The position numbers and the translations under genes were made by a program. A stretch of 64,000 nt of DNA from Achromobacter ruhlandii (GTDB taxonomy: Bacteria; Pseudomonadota; Gammaproteobacteria; Burkholderiales; Burkholderiaceae_B): positions 1 through 64,000 of the forward strand of contig NZ_CADIJL010000019.1 in assembly GCF_902859695.1 (NCBI RefSeq), given 5' to 3'. Below are positions 18,497-28,580 of this stretch, one piece after another. The notes below the pieces were generated by a model, which worked only from the letters and a program-made list of their open reading frames with translations, did no database searches and was not told the DNA's origin. Each line of letters starts with the position of its first letter. The first letter of the stretch is position 1.

Positions 18497-18585
18497 GCGG
18501 CCTCGATTAGCGGCCTCGATTAGCGGCCTAGATTAGCGGCCTAGAGGCCGCCTCGATAGGCGGCCCCGATTGGCTGCCTCGATCC
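18497..18585. repeat. 13-bp tandem repeat array 2 (about 7 units)
   Basis: One base after array 1 a related series begins: GCGGCCTCGATTA twice (18497-18522), GCGGCCTAGATTA (18523-18535), an 11-base copy (18536-18546), then GCCGCCTCGATAG, GCGGCCCCGATTG and GCTGCCTCGATCC to 18585. Units decay toward the LysR end, as expected of an older edge. Confidence 0.9.
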
Positions 18586-18617
18586 GCCTGGCCAGCGCGC
18601 CGCGCGGGCCGATCGCG

Positions 18618-19526
18618 TCAGTCGTTCGCGTCAAGCTGGCGCAGATGCGCCTCCAGGAAATCCACGCACACGCGCACCTTGGCCGAAGCGTTCAGCCGCG
18701 CCGGATACACGGCCCAGATATTGGCCTCCTGGCGGTATTGCGGCAGCACCGGCACCAGCTTGCCGGCGGCGATCAGCGGCCCCACATCCCAGGCCGAGCG
18801 CAGAATGATGCCGCGGCCGTCCACCGCCCACTGCACCACCATCTCGCCATTGTTGGCCGACAGCGGTCCGCGCACCTTGACGGTGTGCTCGCGCTCGCCG
18901 CGCCGCATGCGCCAGACGCCGAAGGGATGGTCGCGCTCCTTGATCACCAGGCAATCGTGCGCCGCCAGGTCGTCCAGCTTGCGCGGCACGCCGCGTTCGG
19001 CCAGGTAAGACGGCGCGGCGCACAGCAGCCGGTGGTTGGCGGCAAGCTTGCGCGCGATCACGTGCGGCGCGATATCGTCGCCGACCCGCACGTCCAGGTC
19101 GTAGCCCTCGGCGGCCACGTCGACCAGCCGGTCGAACACCTCGAAGCGCACCTGCACCTGGGGATGGCGCGACACGAACGCCGACAGCGCCGGCGCCACC
19201 ACTCGCCGCCCAAAGCCAAAACTGCTGCAGATGCGCAGCAGCCCGCGCGGTTCGCGGCGCGTGACGCCGACCTCTTCGACCAGGTGCTCGACGTCGTCCA
19301 GAATGCGCTGGGCCCAGTGGTAGACACGCTCGCCCGCTTCGCTGACGACCACGCGCCGCGTGGTGCGATGGAACAGCGGCGTGCCCAGGCTGGCTTCGAG
19401 CAGCCGGATGCGCTTGGTGACGTAGGCCGCCGACATGCCCAGGTCTTCAGCAGCCCGGGAAAAGCTGGAGGCGCGCACCACCGCGTTGAACACGCGCAGG
19501 TCGGCAGGCAGCAGGTCATTATTCAT
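18618..19526 (-). CDS. LysR-family regulator, probably of the divergent tartrate/D-malate dehydrogenase gene
   Basis: A 302-residue LysR protein: winged helix at about 5-64 (FNAVVRASSFSRAAEDLGMS, KRIRLLEASLGTPLF) and a CrgA-type effector domain (GLLRICSSFGFGRRVVAPAL, DLDVRVGDD). It is divergent from the dehydrogenase gene by 139 bases, the same arrangement as dmlR-dmlA in E. coli, where DmlR activates D-malate use. Control of the neighbour is inferred from this arrangement. Confidence 0.85.
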   Translation of the reverse strand: MNNDLLPADLRVFNAVVRASSFSRAAEDLGMSAAYVTKRIRLLEASLGTPLFHRTTRRVVVSEAGERVYHWAQRILDDVEHLVEEVGVTRREPRGLLRICSSFGFGRRVVAPALSAFVSRHPQVQVRFEVFDRLVDVAAEGYDLDVRVGDDIAPHVIARKLAANHRLLCAAPSYLAERGVPRKLDDLAAHDCLVIKERDHPFGVWRMRRGEREHTVKVRGPLSANNGEMVVQWAVDGRGIILRSAWDVGPLIAAGKLVPVLPQYRQEANIWAVYPARLNASAKVRVCVDFLEAHLRQLDAND

Positions 19527-19572
19527 GATTCGTGCATATTCATTTCACGCGATGGATCATTGTAGATGGACT

Positions 19573-19586
19573 GTAGGCGCGCCTAC
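19573..19586. promoter_or_regulatory. 14-bp palindrome in the LysR/dehydrogenase gap
   Basis: GTAGGCGCGCCTAC is a perfect palindrome centred between the two divergent starts. It could be the binding site of the LysR protein, although it does not have the classic T-N11-A spacing. Confidence 0.4.
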
Positions 19587-19665
19587 CATGGCTGCCATTG
19601 CCTGCAACGCGCCCGATGGCGCGGCGCGGTGCGTTCTTTCCTCTTCCCTTTTCAGGTCGCTCTCC

Positions 19666-20742
19666 ATGTCCCACGTTCACAAAATCGCAGCCATCGCCGG
19701 CGACGGCATCGGCAATGAAGTCCTGCCCGAAGGCCTGCGCGCCGTCGAGGCCGCCGCCCGCCGCTTCGGCCTGACGCTGCAGATCGACACCTTCCCCTGG
19801 GCCAACTGCGAGTACTACGCGCAGCACGGCGAGATGATGCCGCCCGACTGGAAGGAACAATTGCAGGGCTACGACGCCATCTACTTCGGCGCGGTCGGCT
19901 GGCCCGCCACGGTGCCGGACCACGTGTCGCTGTGGGGCTCGCTGTTGAAATTCCGCCGCGAGTTCGACCAGTACATCAACCTGCGGCCGGTCCGCCTGTT
20001 CGAGGGCGTGCCCTGCCCGCTGGCCGGCCAGCGCCCGGGCGACATCGATTTCTTCATCGTGCGCGAGAACACCGAGGGCGAGTACACCAACCTGGGCGGG
20101 CGCCTGTTCTCCGGCACCGAGCGCGAGATCGTGATCCAGGAATCGGTCTTCACCCGCCACGGCACCGACCGCGTCATGCGCTACGCCTTCGAGCTGGCCA
20201 ACCGCCGCCAGCGCAAGCAGCTCACCATCGCCACCAAGAGCAACGGCATCGCCATCAGCATGCCGTGGTGGGACGAGCGCGCCGACGCCGTCGGCCAGCA
20301 GTATCCGGACGTCAAGACCGACAAGCAGCACATCGACATCCTGGCCGCGCGCTTCGTGCTGCAGCCGCAGCGCTTCGACGTGGTGGTGGCCTCCAATCTG
20401 TTCGGCGACATCCTGTCGGACCTGGGCCCGGCCTGCACCGGCACCATCGGCATCGCGCCCTCGGCCAATCTGAATCCGGAGCGCGCCTTCCCCTCGCTGT
20501 TCGAGCCGGTGCACGGCTCGGCGCCGGACATCTACGGCAAGGGCATCGCCAACCCGATCGCCATGATCTGGTCGGGCGCGCTGATGCTGCAGTTCCTGGG
20601 CAGCCAGGACGCGCACGACGCCATCCTGGCGGCCATCGAGCACTGCCTGAAGGACGGCCCGCGCACGCCCGACCTGGGCGGCAAGGCCCGCACCGAAGAC
20701 ATCGGCCGCGCCATCGCCGCCCATATCGAGGCACAAGGCTGA
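19666..20742 (+). CDS. ttuC: Tartrate dehydrogenase / D-malate dehydrogenase (decarboxylating)
   Basis: This NAD-dependent enzyme of the isocitrate/isopropylmalate dehydrogenase family oxidises tartrate or D-malate (to pyruvate and CO2). The 358 residues show IAGDGIGNEV at the N-terminus, VRENTEGEYTNLGG, NLFGDILSDLGP with the metal Asp residues and FEPVHGSAPDIYGKGIANP. YTNLGG in place of the isopropylmalate pattern and the overall length fit TtuC/DmlA. The ATG at 19666 was chosen; an upstream in-frame start would enter the LysR gene. Substrate preference cannot be read with certainty. Confidence 0.9.
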   Translation: MSHVHKIAAIAGDGIGNEVLPEGLRAVEAAARRFGLTLQIDTFPWANCEYYAQHGEMMPPDWKEQLQGYDAIYFGAVGWPATVPDHVSLWGSLLKFRREFDQYINLRPVRLFEGVPCPLAGQRPGDIDFFIVRENTEGEYTNLGGRLFSGTEREIVIQESVFTRHGTDRVMRYAFELANRRQRKQLTIATKSNGIAISMPWWDERADAVGQQYPDVKTDKQHIDILAARFVLQPQRFDVVVASNLFGDILSDLGPACTGTIGIAPSANLNPERAFPSLFEPVHGSAPDIYGKGIANPIAMIWSGALMLQFLGSQDAHDAILAAIEHCLKDGPRTPDLGGKARTEDIGRAIAAHIEAQG

Positions 20743-20801
20743 TCCCGGGCGCGACAAACGCCCTCTCCCCCCGGGAGCGACGGCGAATCCGCCGTCCCCC
20801 A

Positions 20802-20835
20802 AAGCAGAACGCCGCCCGAGGGCGGCGTTCTGCTT
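20802..20835. terminator. Perfect long hairpin between convergent genes
   Basis: Arms AAGCAGAACGCCGCCC and its exact complement (20820-20835) meet over a GA loop, about 15 usable base pairs. AA and TT at the ends give little T-run on either strand, but the position between two convergent genes makes a bidirectional terminator likely. Confidence 0.75.
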
Positions 20836-20860
20836 GCGGCCATGGCGCGCGGCGGGCGTG

Positions 20861-22147
20861 TCAGGAACGCGCCGGCACCGCGGCGGCGGGATCCGCCCGG
20901 CGCGCCTGCACCGCGATCCACTGCGCCAGCAGCGCGGCGGCGGTGAATGCCACGCCCGCGCCGATCCACGGCCCCTGGCGCAACCCCGCGTCCAACAGCA
21001 GGCCGAAGGCCAGCGGCCCCAGCGCCGAGCCGACATCCATGCCGGAATACACCAGGCCATAGACCGAGCCGGTCGAGCCCTTGGGCGTCACCCGCCGGAT
21101 CAGCATGTCGCGCGACGGCGCGGCCACGCCCGAGCAGAAACCGGCCAGCGCCACCACCGGCGCGGCGAACAGCGCCGGCACCAGGCCCAGGGCCAGCACC
21201 ACCAGCGTCAGGCCGGCCAGGATCAGCGCCACCATCACCGTGCGTTCGGTGCGTGGATTGGCCGACACCAGGAAGCCGCCGGCCGCCATGCCCGCCGCCG
21301 ACGCCACCATGTAGCCGGACAGCGCCGAGCTGGCCGCCACCTTGGACAGGTCGTACAGCTGGCCCAGCAGCGGAATGGTGTAGTTCTGCACCGATGACAG
21401 CGCGATCGAGGTGCAGGCGAAGAACAGGAACGCGCCCCACAGCGCCGGCTTGGACAGCAGCGTGGCCAGGGTCGTCAACACGCTTTCCTGCGGCTTGGGC
21501 GCGGCGCGCGCGCCGGCCTTGGCGTCGTCCGCCTGGGCCGGTTCCGCGCCGCCCAGCAGGTTGCGGCCGAGCACGGTCAGCAGCAGCACGAAGGCCACCA
21601 GCGCGGCCGCGCTGTAGGCCGCCACGCGCCAGTTCGCCAGCAACGTGATCGAGGTCATGAACACGGGCGTAAGCGCCCAGCCCAGGTTGCCGGTCAGGCC
21701 ATGGGCCGAAAAGGCGTGGCCCAGGCGCGGCGCCGTGACGCGGTGGTTGATGATGGAATAGTCGGCCGGGTGGAACACCGAATTGCCGATGCCGCCGACC
21801 ACGGCCGCCGCCATCAGCATGGGGTAGCCGGTGGCCGAGCCGATCAGCAGCCCCGACAGCACGAAACAGGCCAGGCCGAACCACAGCACCGGCCGCGCGC
21901 CGATGCGGTCCACCACGAAGCCGGACGAGGCCTGGCCAATGCCCGAGACCACGTAGAAGGTCGACACCAGCAGGCCAAGGCGGGCGAAGTCCAGCCCGAA
22001 CTCGTTGCCAAGCGACACGTACAGCGACGGCAGGACCAGTTGGAAGAAATGCGACGAGGCGTGGGCCACGCCGATCAGGAGGATGATCTGCCAGTCGCGC
22101 CGGCGGACGGCGGCGTCCGAGGCCAGGGAGGATGCAGCGGTAGTCAT
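20861..22147 (-). CDS. MFS transporter (fosmidomycin-resistance/FSR-like group)
   Basis: A 428-residue, 12-helix major facilitator protein. It has the GVAHASSHFFQLVLPSLY first helix and DRIGARPVLW loop 2-3 motif, the HPADYSIINHRV stretch typical of the FSR/NarK-related group, and a central cytoplasmic loop rich in Ala, Lys and Pro (about 195-225). The substrate is unknown. The frame is open well upstream, but the ATG at 22145-22147 matches the start of this group. The ~197-base gap before it holds no gene. Confidence 0.85.
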   Translation of the reverse strand: MTTAASSLASDAAVRRRDWQIILLIGVAHASSHFFQLVLPSLYVSLGNEFGLDFARLGLLVSTFYVVSGIGQASSGFVVDRIGARPVLWFGLACFVLSGLLIGSATGYPMLMAAAVVGGIGNSVFHPADYSIINHRVTAPRLGHAFSAHGLTGNLGWALTPVFMTSITLLANWRVAAYSAAALVAFVLLLTVLGRNLLGGAEPAQADDAKAGARAAPKPQESVLTTLATLLSKPALWGAFLFFACTSIALSSVQNYTIPLLGQLYDLSKVAASSALSGYMVASAAGMAAGGFLVSANPRTERTVMVALILAGLTLVVLALGLVPALFAAPVVALAGFCSGVAAPSRDMLIRRVTPKGSTGSVYGLVYSGMDVGSALGPLAFGLLLDAGLRQGPWIGAGVAFTAAALLAQWIAVQARRADPAAAVPARS

Positions 22148-22344
22148 TGCGCAAGGCCGCGGGCAGCGGCGAAAGGCGGCCGCCTGGGGCGGCGCGCGGG
22201 TTGTCTCCAGCAACGTCCGGCCGGGCCGGCGTTGTCCCTGTGGCGAATGCGGCGCGCGGCCGGGCCGGTCGCGGTCCACGCCCCGCCGGCTTCGCTCTTG
22301 GTCTGTCCTGGCGGCCCCGCACGCAAGCCGGGCCGCCGTGATGG

Positions 22345-22917
22345 TTACTGCGCTTTCTCGCGGATCGCGGGCCAGGCGCGCTGCAGGTAATACAGCATCG
22401 ACCAGACCGTCAGCACCGCGGCAACGATGATCAGCACGTCGCCCAGCAGCTTGCTGGACACGCCGTAGATCGGCTGGTTGTACAGCAGGCACGGAATCGC
22501 CACCATCTGCGCGGCGGTCTTGAACTTGCCCAGCCGGTGCACCGCCACGCTGGCGCTGGCGCCGATCTTGGCCATCCATTCACGCAGCGCCGAAATGGTG
22601 ATTTCGCGGCCGATGATGATGAGCGAAATGAAGGCATCGACGCGGCTCAGGTCCAGCAGCACGATCAGCGCGGCGCAGACCATCAGCTTGTCGGCCACCG
22701 GATCCAGGAACGCCCCGAACGCCGAGGTCTGGTTCCAGCGGCGCGCCAGCCAGCCATCGAACCAGTCGGTCAGGGCGGCGATGATGAAGGCCCAGGCGGC
22801 GAACGTGTCGCGCACCGGCACGGACAACCAGCTTTCAGGCAGGTAGAACAGCCCGACTACCAGCGGGATCATGGCGATACGCAGCCACGTCAGGATGATG
22901 GGTACGTTAATTGGCAT
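22345..22917 (-). CDS. pgsA: CDP-diacylglycerol--glycerol-3-phosphate 3-phosphatidyltransferase
   Basis: PgsA makes phosphatidylglycerol phosphate, the committed step to phosphatidylglycerol and cardiolipin, in the inner membrane. The 190-residue protein starts MPINVPIILTWLRI and holds the CDP-alcohol phosphotransferase signature, read as D-x2-DG-x2-AR-x8-G-x3-D-x3-D, within residues 50-76. Several membrane helices are visible. It follows uvrC on the same strand, a conserved order in proteobacteria. Confidence 0.95.
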   Translation of the reverse strand: MPINVPIILTWLRIAMIPLVVGLFYLPESWLSVPVRDTFAAWAFIIAALTDWFDGWLARRWNQTSAFGAFLDPVADKLMVCAALIVLLDLSRVDAFISLIIIGREITISALREWMAKIGASASVAVHRLGKFKTAAQMVAIPCLLYNQPIYGVSSKLLGDVLIIVAAVLTVWSMLYYLQRAWPAIREKAQ

Positions 22918-22996
22918 AGTGTCCGTATGCTACATCAGCCGGGTTGCACTGGCTGTCTCGGGGCCGCCGGGCGGCCACGAACCGGCCGTCCGGGCC

Positions 22997-24826
22997 CTAT
23001 CCGCGCAGCGCCTCATAGATCCGTTCGGCCAATTCCTCGGAAATGCCGTCCACCGACGCCAGGTCCTCGATGCTGGCCGAGGCCACCCCCGAAAATCCGC
23101 CAAAGCGGGCCAGCAGACGCTGCCGCCGGCGTGCCCCGACCCCTTCGATCTCCTCCAGCCGCGACACGTTGCGGGTCTTGGCGCGACGCGCGCGCATGCC
23201 GGTGATGGCGAAACGGTGGGCCTCGTCGCGCACCTGGGCAATCAGCATCAGGGCGGCCGATTCGCCGCCCAGCGCCACCGGCGGGCGGCCATCGGCAAAT
23301 ACCAGGGTTTCCAGGCCGACCTTGCGCCCTTCCCCCTTGGCCACGCCCACCAGCGCCTGGATGTCCAGGCCCAGCTCGGCGAATACCTGGCGCGCCACCT
23401 CGACCTGGCCCTTGCCGCCGTCGATCAGCACCAGCCCGGGCATCTGCGCCTCGCCGTCGGCCACCTTGGCGAAGCGCCGCGTCAGCACCTGGCGCATGGC
23501 GGCGTAGTCGTCGCCCGGGGTAATGCCGGCGATGTTGTAACGGCGGTATAGCGAGGGCTGCATGTCGTGGTGCTCGAACACCACGCAGGAGGCCTGGGTG
23601 GCCTCGCCGGCGGTATGGCTGATGTCGAAGCACTCGATGCGCAGCGCGTCCAGCGCCGCCTCGTCGGTGTCCAGGTCCAGCGCCTCGGCCAGCGCCAGGG
23701 TGCGGGCGGCGCGGGCGCCGGATTCGGTCAGGGCGCGGGCCAATGCCATCTCGGCGTTCTTGAGCGCCTGCTCCAGCCAGGCGCGGCGCGCGCCCTGCGG
23801 CCGGGTCAGCACGCGCGACGGGCGGCCCCCGGCCTGCTCCACCAGCAGGTCGATCAGGCCGGCGTCGGGCAGCGCGTGCGAACAGACCAGCACCGGCGGC
23901 AGCGCGTTGTCGGTGTAGTGCTGGGCCACGAAGGCTTCCAGCACCTGCGGCGCGGCCTCGCCTTCGGCGTGGGTCGGGAAGAACGGCTTGTCGCCCAGGT
24001 GGCGCCCGCCCCGCACCATGGCCAGGTTGACGCAGACCTTGCCGCCGGCAATGGCGACCGCGACGATGTCGGTGTCCTCGCCGCTGACGTTCTCCATGGT
24101 CTGCTGGTGCAGCACCCGCGCCAGCGAGCCCATCTGGTCGCGCAGCGCGGCGGCCTCCTCGAAGCGCAGCGCCTCGGCGGCCTCCAGCATGCGGGCCTCG
24201 ATCTCGCCCATCACGTCCTTGGCCTCGCCGTTCAAGAAGCGCACCGCGCGCTGCACGTCCGAAGCGTAGTCCTGCGCCTGGATGGCGCCCACACAGGGCG
24301 CCGAACAGCGCCCGATCTGATGCAACAGACAGGGCCGCGAACGGTTGGCGAAGACGGTGTCCTCACAGGTGCGCAGGCGGAACACCTTCTGCAGGATCTG
24401 GATGGTCTCGCGCACCGCCCAGGCGTTGGGGAACGGGCCGAAGTATTGGCCGCGCTTGTTGGTGGCGCCGCGGTAATAGGCGATGCGCGGCCAGTCATGG
24501 CCGGTGATCAGCAGGTACGGGTATGACTTGTCGTCGCGGAACAGGATGTTGTAGCGCGGCTTCAGGCTCTTGATGAGGTTGTTTTCCAGGATCAGCGCTT
24601 CGGCCTCGGAGCGCGTGACGGTGACCTCCAGCCGCGCCACCTTCGCCACCATCTGGGCGATGCGCGGGCTGGACAGGTTCTTCTGGAAATACGACGAGAC
24701 GCGCTTTTTCAGGTCGCGCGCCTTGCCGACATACATGACCTCGCCGGCCGCATCCAGGTGCCGGTAGACACCCGGCAGATGCGGCAGGTCAGCCAGGAAC
24801 GATTTGAGATTGAAGTCGTCGGGCAT
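22997..24826 (-). CDS. uvrC: Excinuclease ABC subunit C
   Basis: UvrC makes the two incisions around UvrAB-bound DNA damage. The 609-residue protein has the GIY-YIG nuclease domain ([21 protein letters not shown], about 18-38), the UVR motif ([22 protein letters not shown]), the RNase H-like C-terminal nuclease ([12 protein letters not shown] and VLIDGGKGQ) and a terminal helix-hairpin-helix pair. Full length. Its start lies inside the end of nagZ, overlapping by 38 bases, so the two are likely co-translated. Confidence 0.97.
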   Translation of the reverse strand: MPDDFNLKSFLADLPHLPGVYRHLDAAGEVMYVGKARDLKKRVSSYFQKNLSSPRIAQMVAKVARLEVTVTRSEAEALILENNLIKSLKPRYNILFRDDKSYPYLLITGHDWPRIAYYRGATNKRGQYFGPFPNAWAVRETIQILQKVFRLRTCEDTVFANRSRPCLLHQIGRCSAPCVGAIQAQDYASDVQRAVRFLNGEAKDVMGEIEARMLEAAEALRFEEAAALRDQMGSLARVLHQQTMENVSGEDTDIVAVAIAGGKVCVNLAMVRGGRHLGDKPFFPTHAEGEAAPQVLEAFVAQHYTDNALPPVLVCSHALPDAGLIDLLVEQAGGRPSRVLTRPQGARRAWLEQALKNAEMALARALTESGARAARTLALAEALDLDTDEAALDALRIECFDISHTAGEATQASCVVFEHHDMQPSLYRRYNIAGITPGDDYAAMRQVLTRRFAKVADGEAQMPGLVLIDGGKGQVEVARQVFAELGLDIQALVGVAKGEGRKVGLETLVFADGRPPVALGGESAALMLIAQVRDEAHRFAITGMRARRAKTRNVSRLEEIEGVGARRRQRLLARFGGFSGVASASIEDLASVDGISEELAERIYEALRG

Positions 24827-25844
24827 TCTGGTAACGGCTTTCGGCCTGCAGGGAATCCCAGTCGAGCGCGTCGAAACGCGGCATCAACCGGCGGATGCGG
24901 GCCACGGACTCGGGCGCGTGGTCGAATTCGAGCCGCGCCAGCAGCTCGTCGGCCAGGTCGGGCCGGTTGCACACCAGCACCATGTCGCAGCCGGCGCCGA
25001 GCGCGGCCTGGGCGCGCGCCAGGATATCGCCGGCGACGGACGCGCCTTCCATGGTCAGGTCATCCGAGAACACCACGCCATCGTAGCCCAGGCGGGTGCG
25101 CAGGATGTCCTGCACCCAGCGCCTGGAGAAGCCGGCCGGATGCTTGTCGACCTTGGGGTAGATCACGTGCGCCGGCATCACCGACGGCAGCACCGCGTCG
25201 CCCAGCCAGGCGTAGGGCGCGGCGTCGTCCTTGAGGATGCGTTCGAGCGGACGCGGATCGACCGGGATCTCGTGGTGCGAATCCGCGCCGACGAAGCCGT
25301 GTCCCGGGAAATGCTTACCGCAGGCCGACATGCCGGCCAGCGCCAGGCCCTGGATCAACGCGCGCGACAGCATCGTCACCACCCGCGCGTCATGATGGAA
25401 AGCGCGGTTGCCGATCACCTTGCTGACGCCGTAGTCCAGGTCCAGCACCGGCGTGAAGCTCATGTCCACGCCGCAGGCGCGCAGCTCGGCGGCCAGCACG
25501 TAGCCGGCCTCGGTCGCCAGGCGCATGGCGGTCAGCGGATCGCGGTCCCACAGCGCGCCCAGGTCGCGCATCGCCGGCAGCGGCGTGAAGCCGTCCTCGC
25601 GGAAGCGCTGCACCCGGCCACCCTCGTGGTCGACCAGGATCAGCAGGCGCTCCTTGCGCGCCTTGTGGATCTGGCGGGTCAGCTCGGTCAGCTGGCGGCG
25701 GTTCTCGAAATTGCGCGCGAACAGGATGACGCCGCCCACCAGCGGGTGGCGCAGGCGTTTCTTTTCTTCCTTGGTCAGCACGGTGCCGGCCACATCGACC
25801 ATCACGGGACCGGGCGGCAGCGCCCGGGATTTCTTCTTGGCCAT
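24789..25844 (-). CDS. nagZ: Beta-N-acetylhexosaminidase (cell-wall recycling)
   Basis: NagZ removes GlcNAc from 1,6-anhydro-muropeptides in the cytoplasm. The 351-residue glycoside hydrolase family 3 protein has [20 protein letters not shown] (with the catalytic His loop GFVGADSH) and the nucleophile Asp in [14 protein letters not shown] precedes the ATG. Its product feeds the AmpR/AmpC regulatory route in bacteria that have it. Confidence 0.95.
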   Translation of the reverse strand: MAKKKSRALPPGPVMVDVAGTVLTKEEKKRLRHPLVGGVILFARNFENRRQLTELTRQIHKARKERLLILVDHEGGRVQRFREDGFTPLPAMRDLGALWDRDPLTAMRLATEAGYVLAAELRACGVDMSFTPVLDLDYGVSKVIGNRAFHHDARVVTMLSRALIQGLALAGMSACGKHFPGHGFVGADSHHEIPVDPRPLERILKDDAAPYAWLGDAVLPSVMPAHVIYPKVDKHPAGFSRRWVQDILRTRLGYDGVVFSDDLTMEGASVAGDILARAQAALGAGCDMVLVCNRPDLADELLARLEFDHAPESVARIRRLMPRFDALDWDSLQAESRYQNARRLQSQIVPG

Positions 25845-25882
25845 CGGCGTGTCCTTCTGTGTTGCAAGCCGGCCCGCGGGCG

Positions 25883-26320
25883 TCAGGGCTTGCGTTCGAC
25901 CACCACGTAGGCGGCGGCCATGTCGGATTCATCGGTAATGGAAACGTGCGCGGCGCCAAAGCGCTGCACGTACCATTCCAGCAGTTCAGGGGCGATCACC
26001 AGCACCGGCCGGCCGCCGGGCGCGTTCAGCGTCTGCACCCGGCGCCAGGTCATGGGCATGCGCATGCCCAGCCCCACCGCCTTGGAGAACGCTTCCTTGG
26101 CGGCAAAGCGCGTCGCCAGGAAGCGCACGCCGCGCACCGGGTCGCGGGCGCGGCGGACATGGAACTTGGCCAGCTCCTCGGGCCCCAGGATCTTCTCGGC
26201 GAAACGGTCGCCGTGGCGCGCCAGCGCGCGCTCGATGCGATCGATGCGCAGCAGGTCCATGCCGATGCCGCCGATGGCGGCCGGCGCGGGGACGGCGAGA
26301 GGGGCTTCGGGCTGGGACAT
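25883..26320 (-). CDS. acpS: Holo-[acyl-carrier-protein] synthase
   Basis: AcpS attaches 4'-phosphopantetheine from CoA to acyl carrier protein. The 145-residue protein shows [16 protein letters not shown] with the Mg-binding Asp, EKILGPEEL and [14 protein letters not shown], all standard. It carries an extra ~15-residue Pro/Ala-rich N-terminus. A TTG at 26359 would overlap the pdxJ stop, as is common in operons; the ATG at 26318-26320 is preferred because nothing of the family is encoded further up. Confidence 0.93.
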   Translation of the reverse strand: MSQPEAPLAVPAPAAIGGIGMDLLRIDRIERALARHGDRFAEKILGPEELAKFHVRRARDPVRGVRFLATRFAAKEAFSKAVGLGMRMPMTWRRVQTLNAPGGRPVLVIAPELLEWYVQRFGAAHVSITDESDMAAAYVVVERKP

Positions 26321-26355
26321 CGCTGCGGCGCCGTTCAAGGGGATCGGGCCCGGGC

Positions 26356-27096
26356 TCAACGGCCGCGCAGCGCTTCCAGGCGGGCCTGCACCATCAGCGC
26401 CTTCATGTCGCGCACGGCCTTTTCCCAGCCGTCGAACACCGCCTGCGCCACGATGGCATGGCCGATGTTGAGTTCGGAAATGCCGTCCAGCGCCGCCACC
26501 GGCTTGACGTTGCCATAGTGCAGTCCATGGCCGGCGTTGACGCGCAGGCCATGGCGCAGCCCTTCGGCCACCGCCACGCGGATGCGCTCCAGCTCGGCCA
26601 GGGCGGCGTCGCCCTCGGCTTCGGCATAGGCGCCGGTGTGCAGTTCAATGACCGGCGCGCCCGCGCGGGCGGCGGCGGCGATCTGCGCCGGATCGGGATC
26701 GATGAACAGCGACACGCGGATGCCGGTCTCGGTCAGCAGGCCGACCGCGTCCGTCACCGCCGACAGCGCGCCGGCCACTTCCAGCCCGCCTTCGGTGGTC
26801 AGTTCGGTGCGTTTTTCCGGCACCAGGCAGACGTCATTGGGCTTGACCGCGCAGGCGATCTCCAGCATCTCGGGCGTGACCGCGCATTCCAGGTTCATGC
26901 GCGTGCGCAATTGCGGCCGGATCGCGTAGACGTCGGCGTCCTGGATGTGGCGGCGGTCTTCGCGCAAATGCAGCGTGATCAGGTCGGCGCCGGCGTCCTC
27001 GGCGCGCAGCGCCGCGGCCACCGGGTCGGGATAGGTCGTGTGACGCTGTTGCCGCAGGGTCGCGACGTGATCGATGTTTACACCAAGTTCTATCAT
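26356..27096 (-). CDS. pdxJ: Pyridoxine 5'-phosphate synthase
   Basis: PdxJ joins 1-deoxyxylulose-5-phosphate with 3-amino-2-oxopropyl phosphate to make pyridoxine 5'-phosphate. The 246-residue TIM-barrel protein begins [16 protein letters not shown], a near-invariant family start, and has [25 protein letters not shown] and [14 protein letters not shown]. Its ATG overlaps the oprM stop (ATGA), so this housekeeping gene is coupled to the efflux operon. Confidence 0.97.
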   Translation of the reverse strand: MIELGVNIDHVATLRQQRHTTYPDPVAAALRAEDAGADLITLHLREDRRHIQDADVYAIRPQLRTRMNLECAVTPEMLEIACAVKPNDVCLVPEKRTELTTEGGLEVAGALSAVTDAVGLLTETGIRVSLFIDPDPAQIAAAARAGAPVIELHTGAYAEAEGDAALAELERIRVAVAEGLRHGLRVNAGHGLHYGNVKPVAALDGISELNIGHAIVAQAVFDGWEKAVRDMKALMVQARLEALRGR

Positions 27097-28580
27097 TGCA
27101 CTTTCGTTGTTTCTTCCCAGCCGCCGCCCAACGCCTTGTAGAGTTCCACACGGTTGATCAGCGCGGCCAGGCCGGTTTGCACCAGCGCCAGCTGGGCATT
27201 GAAAAAGTCCACTTGCGCGGTCTGCACCTGCAGGTAGCTGTCGATGCCATTGGTATAGCGCAGGTTCGACAGTTCCAGGGTGCGCGCCGACGAATCCTGC
27301 AACGCGCGCTGGGCGTCCAGCTGCGCGCCATAGGTAGCCTCGCCCGCCAGCGCGTCCGAGACCTCGCGGAACGCCTGCTGGATGGTCTGCTCGTACTGCG
27401 CCACGGCGATGTTGTCGCGGGCCTTGGCCAGGTTCAAGCCTTCGCGGATGCTGCCGCCGGCGAACAGCGGCGTGGTGATCGACGGCGAGAAGCTCCAGTA
27501 GCCCTGGCCGCCCTTGAACAGGGTATCCAGCGACGGGCTGGCCACGCCGAACAGCCCGGTCAGCGAGATGGTCGGGAAGAACGCCGCGCGCGCCGCGCCA
27601 ATGTTGGCGTTGGCCGACTTCAGGTTGTTCTCGGCGGCCAGGATGTCCGGACGACGCTCCAGCAGGTCGGACGGCAATCCGGCCGGCACCGTGGCCAGCA
27701 ACTGGTCGCGGCCGAACGTGGCCGGCGGCGGCAGGTCCTCGGGCAGCGGCGTGCCCAGCAGCAGCACCAGCGCATTGACGGCCTGGGCCTGGGCCCGGGC
27801 CAGTTGCGCCAGGTCGGCCGATGCCGTGTCCAGCAGCGACTTGGACTGGTTCAGGTCCAGTTCGGACGCCACGCCGCCATCGAAGCGGCGCTTGACCAGG
27901 TTGTACGACTCCTGGCGCGAGGCCAGCGTGCGCTGGGTCAGTTCCAGCTGCACCTGGGCGGCGCGCAGGTTGAAGTACGACTGCGCCACCGCGCCGATCA
28001 GCGTGATGTGGGTGCTCTTTTGCGCCTGCTCGGTCGACAGGTACTGCTGGTACGCCGCTTCCGACAGGCTGCGCAGGCGGCCGAACAGGTCGATCTCGAA
28101 CGTGGTCAGGCCGATGCCGGCCTGGTACGAACTGCTGATCGAACCGGCGCCCGGCTGGCGCATGTTCTCGGGCAAGCGCTGGCGCTGGCCCTGGATGCCG
28201 GCGCCGATGCTGGGCCATTGCGCGCCGCGCTGCACGCCGTACTGGGCGCGCGCCTCTTCGACGCGCTGCACCGCCACGCGCAGGTCGCGGTTGTTGACCA
28301 GCGCCAGTTCGATCAGGCGCTGCAGGCGCGGATCGCGGAAGAAATCGCGCCAGCCCAGGTCGGCTGCCGGCGTGCCGGCCTGCGGCGCCACCGCCGCCGC
28401 GGGCTGCGTGCCCAGCGACATGGGCGTGGCGTATGCGCCGTACTGCACCTTGGGCTGATCCGGCCAGTTGCCGGAAACCGGCGCGTCGGGACGCTTATAG
28501 TCGGGCGCCAGCGAGCAGCCGGCCAACGCCACCGCCACGAAGGCGGACAAGGCGGTCTGTTTGAACATCAGGGCGCTCAT
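27093..28580 (-). CDS. oprM: Outer-membrane efflux lipoprotein of RND pump (OprM/AxyM type)
   Basis: This TolC-family channel forms the outer-membrane exit of a tripartite drug pump. The 495-residue protein has a lipoprotein signal with LAGC (lipidated Cys22), then two OEP repeats (about 75-270 and 285-480), including [19 protein letters not shown] and the [15 protein letters not shown] [14 protein letters not shown] motif. It is last in the efflux operon; its ATG overlaps the mexB stop by 4 bases. It matches the Achromobacter AxyABM pump in layout. Confidence 0.93.
   Translation of the reverse strand: MSALMFKQTALSAFVAVALAGCSLAPDYKRPDAPVSGNWPDQPKVQYGAYATPMSLGTQPAAAVAPQAGTPAADLGWRDFFRDPRLQRLIELALVNNRDLRVAVQRVEEARAQYGVQRGAQWPSIGAGIQGQRQRLPENMRQPGAGSISSSYQAGIGLTTFEIDLFGRLRSLSEAAYQQYLSTEQAQKSTHITLIGAVAQSYFNLRAAQVQLELTQRTLASRQESYNLVKRRFDGGVASELDLNQSKSLLDTASADLAQLARAQAQAVNALVLLLGTPLPEDLPPPATFGRDQLLATVPAGLPSDLLERRPDILAAENNLKSANANIGAARAAFFPTISLTGLFGVASPSLDTLFKGGQGYWSFSPSITTPLFAGGSIREGLNLAKARDNIAVAQYEQTIQQAFREVSDALAGEATYGAQLDAQRALQDSSARTLELSNLRYTNGIDSYLQVQTAQVDFFNAQLALVQTGLAALINRVELYKALGGGWEETTKVQ

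Noticed and set aside
18444-18585. Repeat array considered as a CRISPR array
   Set aside because: The 13-bp units are contiguous with no spacers and there are no cas genes.
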